Under the pieces are notes generated by a model. That model was not told where the DNA came from, made no database searches, and was given only the letters and a program-made list of their open reading frames with translations. From Synechococcus sp. UW140 (GTDB lineage Bacteria > Cyanobacteriota > Cyanobacteriia > PCC-6307 > Cyanobiaceae): a stretch of DNA of 35,124 nucleotides. Below, in pieces: positions 26,814 to 34,907 of this stretch; the first letter of the stretch is position 1; each line of letters opens with the position of its first letter. The stretch covers positions 1 through 35,124 of the forward strand of contig CAMCQR010000021.1 of NCBI GenBank assembly GCA_945877115.1, read 5' to 3'. The position numbers and the translations under genes were made by a program.

Positions 26814-28829
26814 ATGCCGTCCGCTTCTGAGCTCGCCTGGCTGATCCCAGTGCTCCCCCTGCTGGGCGCCTGCCTCACGGGTCTCGGTCTGATCAGCTTC
26901 AATCGCACCATCAATCGCCTGCGCAAGCCGGTGGCCCTGTTCCTGATCAGTTGTGTCGGGGCGGCGGCTGTGCTCAGTTACGCCGTGCTGGCGGAACAAC
27001 TGGCAGGGGCAGGCCCGACAGAGATGCTGTTCAACTGGGCCAGCGCCGGCACCTTCAACCTGCCGATGGGCTTCCGGGTTGACCCCCTGGGGGCCGTGAT
27101 GCTGGCCCTTGTCACCACCATTGCCGTGCTGGTGATGGTCTATTCCGATGGCTACATGGCCCATGACAAGGGTTATGTGCGCTTCTTCACCTACCTAGCC
27201 CTATTCAGCAGTTCGATGCTCGGACTGGTCATCAGCCCCAACCTGCTGGAGATCTATGTCTTCTGGGAGCTGGTAGGGATGTGCTCCTACCTGCTGGTGG
27301 GCTTCTGGTACGACCGAGATGCCGCCGCCAATGCCGCCCAGAAGGCGTTTGTGGTGAACCGAGTCGGTGATTTCGGCCTGCTGCTCGGCATTCTGGGCCT
27401 GTTCTGGGCCACCGGCAGTTTCGGCTTTGAAGAGATCGGCACCCGCCTCCAGGGGGCTGTCGCCAACGGATCCCTAACGACTGGGGTAGCCGTTCTGCTC
27501 TGCCTGCTGGTGTTCATGGGCCCCATGGCCAAATCGGCCCAGTTTCCGCTCCATGTCTGGCTTCCTGACGCCATGGAGGGCCCGACCCCCATCTCCGCCC
27601 TGATCCATGCGGCCACCATGGTGGCGGCCGGAGTGTTCCTGGTGGCCCGCCTGCAGCCTGTCTATGCCCCCTTTCCCGCCGTCCAGGCCGTGATCGCCGT
27701 GATTGGCACGATCACCCTGTTGCTGGGCGCCTCGATCGCCCTTACCCAGCAGGACCTCAAAAAGGGTCTCGCTTACAGCACCGTGTCCCAGCTGGGTTAC
27801 ATGATGCTGGCCATGGGTTGCGGTGCCCCCGTTGCCGGCATGTTCCACCTGGTGACCCACGCCTTTTTCAAGGCCATGCTCTTCCTGGGCTCGGGCTCGG
27901 TGATCCATGCCATGGAGGAGGTGGTGGGCCATGAGCCCGTCCTGGCCCAGGACATGCGGCTGATGGGGGGGCTGCGGCGTTACATGCCCATCACGGCCAC
28001 CACCTTCCTGATTGGCTGCGTCGCCATTGCCGGCATCCCCCCCCTGGCGGGCTTCTGGAGCAAAGACGAGATCCTGGGTCAGGCGTTCCATCACTTCCCA
28101 ATCCTCTGGGCGGCCGGCTTCCTGACGGCCGGCATGACGGCGTTTTACATGTTCCGCCTTTACTTCCTCACCTTTGAGGGCAGTTTCAGGGGCAACGACA
28201 AGGTTCTGCAGGCCCAGCTTCTCGCCGCCGCCGGTAAATCCAGCGATGAGGCGCATGCTGAAGAGGGCCATGGCCACCTCGCCGACCATCCCCACGAATC
28301 CGGCTGGCAGATGGCGATGCCCCTGGTGGTTCTGGCGGTTCCTTCGGTCCTGATCGGCCTGCTGGGGATGCCTTGGAACAGTCGTTTCGCGGCCCTGGTG
28401 GACCCCCATGAGGCCGCCGAGATGGCGGAGCACTTCTCATGGCGGGACTTTCTGCCGCTGGCCGGTTCCTCCGTGGCCATTTCGGTGGCGGGCATCAGCC
28501 TGGCGGTCCTGGCCTATTCCCTGCACCGCATCGATCTGGGCCAGGCCGTGGCGGCCCGCTTCCCAGCCGTGAACAGTTTTCTCGCCAACAAGTGGTACCT
28601 GGATGCCATCAACGAAAAACTCTTCGTACAAGGCAGTCGCAAGATTGCCCGCAAGGTGTTGGATGTCGATTCCAAGGTGGTGGATGGGGTTGTGAACCTC
28701 ACCGGCCTGCTCACCCTGGGCAGCGGCGAGGGTCTCAAGTATTTCGAAACCGGACGGGTGCAGTTCTACGCCCTGATCGTCTTTGGTGGCGTGATCGCCA
28801 TGGTGCTGCTGTTTAGCGCCTTCGGCTGA
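26814..28829 (+). CDS. ndhF: NAD(P)H-quinone oxidoreductase subunit 5 (NdhF)
   Basis: The 671-residue protein has about 15 hydrophobic helices and the NdhF/NuoL landmarks GFRVDPLGAVMLALVTTIAVLVMVYS, ELVGMCSYLLVGFWYDR, KSAQFPLHVWLPDAMEGPTP, SALIHAATMVAAGVFL, SVSQ-like STVSQLGYMMLAMG and HLVTHAFFKAMLFLGSGSVIHAM. A His/Glu-rich loop (AHAEEGHGHLADHPHESG) and a C-terminal amphipathic extension are present. It is an antiporter-like proton-pumping subunit of thylakoid NDH-1. The start is ATG 26814. It is the last gene before the accessory RTX peroxidase; ndhD, which I would expect next in related genomes, is absent. Confidence 0.95.
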   Translation: MPSASELAWLIPVLPLLGACLTGLGLISFNRTINRLRKPVALFLISCVGAAAVLSYAVLAEQLAGAGPTEMLFNWASAGTFNLPMGFRVDPLGAVMLALVTTIAVLVMVYSDGYMAHDKGYVRFFTYLALFSSSMLGLVISPNLLEIYVFWELVGMCSYLLVGFWYDRDAAANAAQKAFVVNRVGDFGLLLGILGLFWATGSFGFEEIGTRLQGAVANGSLTTGVAVLLCLLVFMGPMAKSAQFPLHVWLPDAMEGPTPISALIHAATMVAAGVFLVARLQPVYAPFPAVQAVIAVIGTITLLLGASIALTQQDLKKGLAYSTVSQLGYMMLAMGCGAPVAGMFHLVTHAFFKAMLFLGSGSVIHAMEEVVGHEPVLAQDMRLMGGLRRYMPITATTFLIGCVAIAGIPPLAGFWSKDEILGQAFHHFPILWAAGFLTAGMTAFYMFRLYFLTFEGSFRGNDKVLQAQLLAAAGKSSDEAHAEEGHGHLADHPHESGWQMAMPLVVLAVPSVLIGLLGMPWNSRFAALVDPHEAAEMAEHFSWRDFLPLAGSSVAISVAGISLAVLAYSLHRIDLGQAVAARFPAVNSFLANKWYLDAINEKLFVQGSRKIARKVLDVDSKVVDGVVNLTGLLTLGSGEGLKYFETGRVQFYALIVFGGVIAMVLLFSAFG

Positions 28830-29082
28830 GGGCCTCCTGCCGGTGAAGCAAAGGTTGCTGTGATGCGCGCATCTGAATCCGTGATCTGACCGCCATCGCT
28901 GAACGCCAAGCCGTCTCAGTGGCGAGATTGGCCAGGAGCCCCTTGCGTTGCAGCAACAGCTGTTTTCAGTGGCACCAGCGCAAGAACGGCACCAAACCAT
29001 GAAAAATTCTTAACGGATCCCTCCCCATTTCGGTCGGACGCATCACCAACATCATTCGGCACGAAACTTTTAAGAAAAATCA
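28830..29082 (+). promoter_or_regulatory. Upstream region of the RTX haem peroxidase gene
   Basis: This 253-base gap between ndhF and the peroxidase gene has no supported gene. Its last 85 bases become markedly AT-richer (GAAAAATTCTTAACGG near 28999, CTTTTAAGAAAAATCA just before ATG 29083). That suggests the peroxidase has its own promoter rather than reading on from ndhF. No strong Shine-Dalgarno sequence precedes the ATG, and no clear terminator for ndhF was found. Confidence 0.4.
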
Positions 29083-32000
29083 ATGGCATCGATTGCCGAC
29101 CTTCGCTTTCTGCTGTCCCGCGTCCGCTTTGATTGGCTGCCTGAAGAGCAGGGTGGCTTAGCGCCCTTCGGCCCCACGGGGATCCGCAGGAACCAGGGCT
29201 TCGCCAACCACAGCCAGAACCCCCTTGCCGTTAACTGGTGGTTCGGCGCCGGCGATACCCTCTTCCCCAGGCTCACCTACAACCGGCTCACGGCCGCAGG
29301 TGGCAAGTCGAACGACGTCATCTCGTCTCCTTTCTCTGCCGCTGTCCGCGCGCCAAGCACGGTGGTGACGCTTGGCACCACCACCGTGCTTGGCGGCCGA
29401 GTGAAGGATGCGCTCAACCCGCGCATCCTCAGCAACCTGATTGCCGACAGCAGTAATCCCATCGGCTTCTCGAGCCTCAATCCCGCCGATCCCAACTACG
29501 CGAAAAAGCAGCTGCTCAAGCTGCAAGACAATCCCACCGGTCGCATCTCGCCGACCTCAGGGGCCGTCAACCCCCTCCCCTACAGCAACTTCATGGCCCA
29601 GCTGGGCCAGTTCTTCGACCATGGCCTCGACTTCGTCGACAAGGGCGGTGAAGGCGTCGTCGACGTCAAACTGTTGCCCAGTGACGGCCTGTATGGGACC
29701 ACGGGCGGAAAAGCCCAGAGCATGTTCGCGTCCCGCAGCAAAACGGTGACCGTGAACTGGGGTTCCGGTTCGACCGATTCCCTGCTCACCAAGATGGGTA
29801 TCGATCTTGCCAGTCAGGACACTCCCAGCTGGGATCCGGTCTCCACCATCACCACCCCTGGAACAGGTGGCTATGTCGGCAGGCTGGTGCTCAACAGCAT
29901 CATCATCGATATTCAGGCTCCAAATATTCAGGCTCTGGTCACCGAAATCAATGACCTGGTCCCCACCACCGGAGTCACGGTCTCGGCCATACCGTTTCCA
30001 ACCATCCCGGGTGTCACTCCCCCAGGCTCCTATCAACTCACCTTCACACCGACCAGGGCAGAGAGCTTCAACCAGGCCTCTGCCTTCATCGACAACAGCC
30101 AGAACATCGGCTCCGATGACAGCCGCACCGTGTTCCTGCGGGAATACCTCGATGTCGCCACCTGGAAAGCCCAGCCCGGCAACGCGGCGCTGACACCAAC
30201 CTGGAACGAGCTGATCACCGGGCGACTGCTCAATTCCGGCGCCACGGTCAATGGCGAAACCAAATCGGGGGTCGCCACCTGGGCCCTGCTCAAGGCCAAT
30301 GCCACCAAGCCAGGCATCACCCTGCACGACGCCGACCAAGCCCTTGTCCCGCTGGTGGCCCTTGATGGTTATGGCTCGCCAATTCTTGGCGCCGACGGCA
30401 TGCCCCAGCTGCTCGCCCTCAACAAGGTGACCGGTGACTACGTCTATGTCAAAGACACCGACCTAGCCCGCGACCCCGCAACCCTTGCGAATCCAACCGC
30501 CTACGTGCTGGCGACGACGCGCCATGCCTGGTTGAACGACAAACGCTTCAACTGGCAAGGAAACATTCCAGGAGTCAGCTTCAACACCAATCCCGCAGTT
30601 GGCTCGGTTCGTGATCTTGTCGATCCCAGCATCCTCAATGCCCACTTCGTTTCCGGCGATGGCCGGATGAATGAAAACATCGGCCTTACCCAGATTCATG
30701 AGGTATTCCTCAACGAGCACAACCGGGTCTTCAGCGACCTGAAGGCTTCGTATGGCTTCACGGGCGAGCAGCCTTCAGGCGGTTGGATCTGGACCGATCC
30801 CCTCACCAATGTGACCAGCAATGTCACGGGTGAAGACCTCTTCCAGATGGCCAAGTTGAAGGTAGAGATGATCTACCAGCACATGATTTTTACTGAATTC
30901 AACCGTAAACTTAGCCCCAATATCGCCGGCTTCGCTGGTGTCAATCCCCTGATTGATGCCAGCATCAGCTCAGAGTTCGCCAACTGCGTCTATCGGCTCG
31001 GCCACTCCATGCTCCCCGAGGCCCTGGGGATGCGGCAGTTGATCAACGGCTCGAACCTGGTCACCACCGCTGGCTCAAGGCTGATCACCGTGAACCTGGC
31101 GAACCATGGTCTCCAGAACGGCAAAACGATAACGATCACAGGGGTCGACCTGGCGATCGGCGGCATCACCCCGCTCCAGCTGAACGGCACTTTCACGATT
31201 ACCAGGATCAATGCCAACAGCTTCTCCTTCACCAGCGCAGGCCTAGCCACCTCAGGGGCCACCGGCCTAGCCGCCGACAAGATCCAGGTGGACTTCGACA
31301 CAAGCCTGATCGCCGCCTTCACCGATCCGCAGAGCTATCTGCCAGGCGCCACGGCGGGCCAGATTGCCCAAGGCAGCTCCAATCAGGTGGGCATGCGCAT
31401 TGATGAAAAGATCACAGATGCCCTGCGCGACAACCTGCTGGGCCAACCGCTCGACCTGGCCACCCTCAACCTGGTGCGGGGTCGGGATTCAGGCCAGCCC
31501 ACGCTCAACGAAATGCGGGCCGCCGTCCAGCCCCTGGCACCCGCCCTGCTGCAGCCCACCCTCAATCCCTACAACAGTTGGACCAGCTTCCGCAATGCGC
31601 TCAAAGGCAGCCTGGATGACCAGAACGCCACGGTGAAGAACTTCATGATGGGCTATGCCGCTGATGACCTCTTCACCAAGTTCGGCGCGGCTGCCCGCAG
31701 CGCAGCCGGACCGGCCTACAGCACCTACACCACGTTGGCCCAGTGGTACGCCCTGCGCGAAAGCACCATTGCAGCGGAGCAGACGGCGTACATGAACGCC
31801 CTCAAGGCGGCGGCTACGGCAGCCTTCGCTAACCCCACCTGGATGGGAACCGGCAGCACCGCCAACAAGGACTACAACTCCATCGACGCCTGGATCGGCG
31901 GCCTGGCCGAGCGCGAGGTGGTGGGCGGCATGCTCGGCCCCTTGTTTGATGCCGTCTTCGCCATGCAGAACATGGCGCTGCAGGCTGGCGACAACTTCTA

Positions 32001-34734
32001 TTACCTGGGCCGGATTGCTGGTACCGAGTTCTTCAATGACGGCATCGACGGCACGTTGATGGCGGATCTGGTGATGCGCAACACCGGCGCCAAGAACCTG
32101 TATTCCGACATCTTCTCCGTTCCCGATCAAAGGGTCGAGATGGCTGATGCGGGCCAGCCAGCCCGGGTGACAACCCTGGCAGACCTGCAGTCCTCCACCA
32201 CGCCTCAACAGGTGTTTGACGCCGCTGGCAACCTGGTATTTGCCTCCATCGGTCGTTCCGGTTATGTCGGAACCACAGCTGCTAACCAGACCTACGTTGG
32301 CAATCCAGGCAGCTATGTCGATGCTCGCGGCGTTCTCAATCCCAATGGCATCGGCAACGCCAGCGAGGTGATCGTCGGCAGCGCCCTCGCCGATGTGATC
32401 TCCGGCGGCGGCGGCAACGACGCCATCTATGGCGAAGCGGGCAGCGACACCATCAACGGCGACAGTGGCGTTGACTTCATCCACGCCGGTGATGGCAACG
32501 ACGTCATCGATGGCGGCGCCGAGAACGACCTCCTCTACGGCGAACTCGGCAATGACATCGTTCGTGGCGGTATCGGCGCCGATTTGATGTTCGGTAGCGA
32601 AGGCAACGACACCATGTATGGCGGCCTCGATGCCGACCTCATGAACGGCGGTGTGGGTGATGATCTGATGTACGGCGGCGACGGCATCGTCGTGCTCGGA
32701 GTACTTGACCCAGAGCCGGCCGTGGCCGTCGCAGCCATCGACGACGTGATGCACGGTTCCGAAGGCAACGACACCATGTATGGCGGCGGTGGCTGGGACA
32801 AAATGCTGGGCGAAAGCGGCCACGACATCTTGGTCCCCGGAACCGGTGGCGCCGCTCTCGGCGGCCGCGACAACATGGACGGCGGCTATGGCGATGATAT
32901 TTACATCGTCGAAAGCGGCGCCCTGTTCAATTTCGAGGACTTCGGCGACACCGGCCTCACCCAGTTGGAGCTGGTGAACAAAGGCCGCAGCTTCCGCGTC
33001 GGCAATGGCCTGGCCATTGACGAAGTGCGCTTCACCCAGACCGTGGCCCAAGATATCGTCATCGCCGCCGTCAACAATCTCGGTGTCGTCCAGATTTTCA
33101 GCGGCATTGAGCGCCTGGTGATCGGCACCGGCCTTCTCACCGCCGCCGATCGCACCGGCCTCGCGGCCATCAACATCGATGCCAGCCTCGCCAATGTCGG
33201 ACTGAGCCTCGGCCTTGAGATCCTGGGCAACGCTGGTGCCAACGTCCTCATCGGCACCACCTTCGACGACATCATCGATGGCGGTGCCGGCGCCGACGCG
33301 ATGGAAGGCACGCTCGGCAATGATATTTACATCGTCGACAATGCCGCCGATGTGATCATTGAACTCGGCGGCGGTGGCACCGACAGCGTCATCGTCGATG
33401 CGGCCGTCAATTACACCCTCGCCGCTGACCTCGAGAACCTGACGCTGCGCAACGTCGGCGCCCTCCAGGGCAGCGGCAACAACCTCGACAACACCATCAT
33501 CGGCAACGCAAGTGCCAACACCCTGCTGGGTCTGCTCGGCAACGACCTTCTCGATGGTGCTGGCGGCAACGACGCCATGAACGGTGGCGCTGGTTTTGAC
33601 ACGATGACGGGCGGCGCCGGCGCCGATCGCTTCGTCTTCGGTAGCGACATCGCTGAGATCGGCAACAACCCGCTCTTCCTCGAAACGATCACCGACTTCC
33701 TCACCGGCACGGACAAGCTGGACTTCAGTGCCACCGGCTATCCCCAGTTCGCGTACATCGGGGCAGCGGCCTTCTCTGCCGCCAACCAACTGCGCTTCAA
33801 TGCCGGCGTGCTTTACGGCAACGTCGACGTCAATCTGGCTTCCGATTTCCAGATCGGCATGACCGGCGTCGCTACCCTCGCCGCCAGCGATATCATCCTG
33901 GCTCCGATCACACTTTCGTTGAGCGGCCCGATTGCGGGGATCAATGAAGGCAACGCCGGCACCACAGCCCATACCTTCACGGCCAGGCTGAGCACGGCAA
34001 GTTTGACCAACACCACCTTCACCTACGCCGTGACGGGCAATGGTGTCAACCCTGCCAATGCGGCGGATTTCAGCAACGGCGTCCTGCCCACTGGCACGGG
34101 CACGATTCTTGCCGGCCAGACCAGCAGCACCATCAATGTGCTGGTGCAGGGCGACACCACCTTCGAGCAGGACGAAACGTTCCAGATGACGCTGTCCAAT
34201 CCTGTCGGCGTCAACGCCAACTTCGTCATGGGCAGCGTTATTGCCTCGTCCACCATCATCAATGACGAGATACCAGGCCAGGTCATCAACGGTGCCGCCG
34301 GTAACGACATCATTACCGGCGGCGGCGGCAACGACACCATCAACGGTGCCGCCGGTAACGACAGCATCAATGGTGCCGCCGGCGACGACTTCATCACCGG
34401 AGGTGCCGGTAGAGACACCCTCACGGGCGGCCTTGGCAACGACCGCTTTATCTACGTCGCTACAACGGAGTCGCCCGTCGGCAACACTCGCGACACCATC
34501 ACTGACTTCAACACGTTGCTCGACAAGATCGACGTTGCCGCCATTGACGCCAACACGGGCGTCAATGGCAACCAAGCCTTCACCTTCATCGGTGCCGCTG
34601 CCTTCTCGGCTCTCGGCCAGATCCGCTATGTCGCGGGCCTCGTTCAGTTCAACAACACCGGCAACAACAACGCCGACATGGAAATTGCCTTGACCGGCAA
34701 CCCCGCCCTGGCGGCTAGCGGCTTCATCCTCTGA
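29083..34734 (+). CDS. Secreted RTX haem peroxidase (peroxicin-like) with Calx-beta and serralysin-type C-terminus
   Basis: The 1883-residue protein has an animal-type haem peroxidase domain in its first ~1000 residues: D179-H180 (QFFDHGLDF, distal side), R528 and E531 (DGRMNENIGL, catalytic RxxE), EVFLNEHNRVF, proximal H641 (YRLGHSMLPEAL) and DLATLNLVRGRDSGQPTLNEMR (about 791). Two inserts enlarge it (about 215-345 and 663-728). RTX nonapeptide blocks follow at about 1105-1285, 1375-1515 and 1733-1790, with GGxGxDxx repeats that bind calcium. A Calx-beta domain lies at about 1607-1727, and a serralysin-like C-terminal module occurs twice (1515-1606, 1787-1883). No N-terminal signal peptide is seen; RTX proteins leave by type I secretion using the C-terminus. 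It probably oxidises halides or phenolics outside the cell. It matches the class called peroxicins. No ABC exporter or membrane fusion gene is adjacent. Confidence 0.9.
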   Translation: MASIADLRFLLSRVRFDWLPEEQGGLAPFGPTGIRRNQGFANHSQNPLAVNWWFGAGDTLFPRLTYNRLTAAGGKSNDVISSPFSAAVRAPSTVVTLGTTTVLGGRVKDALNPRILSNLIADSSNPIGFSSLNPADPNYAKKQLLKLQDNPTGRISPTSGAVNPLPYSNFMAQLGQFFDHGLDFVDKGGEGVVDVKLLPSDGLYGTTGGKAQSMFASRSKTVTVNWGSGSTDSLLTKMGIDLASQDTPSWDPVSTITTPGTGGYVGRLVLNSIIIDIQAPNIQALVTEINDLVPTTGVTVSAIPFPTIPGVTPPGSYQLTFTPTRAESFNQASAFIDNSQNIGSDDSRTVFLREYLDVATWKAQPGNAALTPTWNELITGRLLNSGATVNGETKSGVATWALLKANATKPGITLHDADQALVPLVALDGYGSPILGADGMPQLLALNKVTGDYVYVKDTDLARDPATLANPTAYVLATTRHAWLNDKRFNWQGNIPGVSFNTNPAVGSVRDLVDPSILNAHFVSGDGRMNENIGLTQIHEVFLNEHNRVFSDLKASYGFTGEQPSGGWIWTDPLTNVTSNVTGEDLFQMAKLKVEMIYQHMIFTEFNRKLSPNIAGFAGVNPLIDASISSEFANCVYRLGHSMLPEALGMRQLINGSNLVTTAGSRLITVNLANHGLQNGKTITITGVDLAIGGITPLQLNGTFTITRINANSFSFTSAGLATSGATGLAADKIQVDFDTSLIAAFTDPQSYLPGATAGQIAQGSSNQVGMRIDEKITDALRDNLLGQPLDLATLNLVRGRDSGQPTLNEMRAAVQPLAPALLQPTLNPYNSWTSFRNALKGSLDDQNATVKNFMMGYAADDLFTKFGAAARSAAGPAYSTYTTLAQWYALRESTIAAEQTAYMNALKAAATAAFANPTWMGTGSTANKDYNSIDAWIGGLAEREVVGGMLGPLFDAVFAMQNMALQAGDNFYYLGRIAGTEFFNDGIDGTLMADLVMRNTGAKNLYSDIFSVPDQRVEMADAGQPARVTTLADLQSSTTPQQVFDAAGNLVFASIGRSGYVGTTAANQTYVGNPGSYVDARGVLNPNGIGNASEVIVGSALADVISGGGGNDAIYGEAGSDTINGDSGVDFIHAGDGNDVIDGGAENDLLYGELGNDIVRGGIGADLMFGSEGNDTMYGGLDADLMNGGVGDDLMYGGDGIVVLGVLDPEPAVAVAAIDDVMHGSEGNDTMYGGGGWDKMLGESGHDILVPGTGGAALGGRDNMDGGYGDDIYIVESGALFNFEDFGDTGLTQLELVNKGRSFRVGNGLAIDEVRFTQTVAQDIVIAAVNNLGVVQIFSGIERLVIGTGLLTAADRTGLAAINIDASLANVGLSLGLEILGNAGANVLIGTTFDDIIDGGAGADAMEGTLGNDIYIVDNAADVIIELGGGGTDSVIVDAAVNYTLAADLENLTLRNVGALQGSGNNLDNTIIGNASANTLLGLLGNDLLDGAGGNDAMNGGAGFDTMTGGAGADRFVFGSDIAEIGNNPLFLETITDFLTGTDKLDFSATGYPQFAYIGAAAFSAANQLRFNAGVLYGNVDVNLASDFQIGMTGVATLAASDIILAPITLSLSGPIAGINEGNAGTTAHTFTARLSTASLTNTTFTYAVTGNGVNPANAADFSNGVLPTGTGTILAGQTSSTINVLVQGDTTFEQDETFQMTLSNPVGVNANFVMGSVIASSTIINDEIPGQVINGAAGNDIITGGGGNDTINGAAGNDSINGAAGDDFITGGAGRDTLTGGLGNDRFIYVATTESPVGNTRDTITDFNTLLDKIDVAAIDANTGVNGNQAFTFIGAAAFSALGQIRYVAGLVQFNNTGNNNADMEIALTGNPALAASGFIL
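34285..34390 (+). repeat. Near-identical DNA repeats in the third RTX block
   Basis: A 24-base segment coding INGAAGND is identical at 34285-34308 and 34339-34362, and recurs with changes at about 34366-34389. The nucleotide identity, including third positions, suggests recent copying of RTX units in this block; the first two blocks are more diverged. Confidence 0.8.
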
Positions 34735-34738
34735 CCCC

Positions 34739-34832
34739 GATCCGCTGGGATCGAGATCCGTCTGGATCTCGATCCTTTCGAAACCTGATCCGCCCGGATC
34801 TTGATCCCCTTGGATCTTGATCTTTCCGGATC
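34739..34832. repeat. GATC-dense repeat tract after the peroxidase gene
   Basis: Eleven GATC tetranucleotides start at 34739, 34749, 34755, 34765, 34771, 34787, 34797, 34803, 34813, 34819 and 34829. The tract includes a perfect inverted repeat (34748-34775) and an 11-base direct repeat GGATCTTGATC at 34796-34806 and 34812-34822 (16-base period). It is not the cyanobacterial HIP1 element (GCGATCGC), which does not occur here. It begins four bases after the peroxidase stop codon. Confidence 0.85.
34748..34775 (+). terminator. Perfect 12-bp hairpin, likely first terminator of the peroxidase gene
   Basis: GGATCGAGATCC (34748-34759) and GGATCTCGATCC (34764-34775) are perfect inverse complements around a GTCT loop and are followed by TTTCG. 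The short T-run and position 13 bases after the stop codon favour an intrinsic terminator for the plus-strand gene. Confidence 0.65.
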
Positions 34833-34866
34833 CTTGACCCAGAGCCCATCAGTTCTTCAATCCAAC

Positions 34867-34907
34867 TCGGTGGAGCTCGTCCTTGGCACGAGATCCACCG
34901 ATTTTTT
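34867..34907 (+). terminator. Strong intrinsic terminator (14-bp stem, six T)
   Basis: Arms 34867-34880 (TCGGTGGAGCTCGT) and 34888-34901 pair over 14 positions with one G-A mismatch, with loop CCTTGGC, and TTTTTT follows at 34902-34907. This is the best-formed intrinsic terminator in the window. It probably is the back-up end for peroxidase transcripts that pass the hairpin at 34748. Confidence 0.8.

Noticed and set aside
32400-34460. RTX-coding repeats as a CRISPR or minisatellite array
   Set aside because: The repeats are in frame, vary in sequence and encode calcium-binding nonapeptides; no constant repeat with unique spacers is present.
31489-34575. A 1028-codon minus-strand open frame antisense to the RTX peroxidase
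   Set aside because: It mirrors the repeated Gly-Asn-Asp codons, whose complements contain no stops in this frame; the translated sequence is Val/Ala/Asp low-complexity with no domain, and the plus-strand reading has clear domains throughout.
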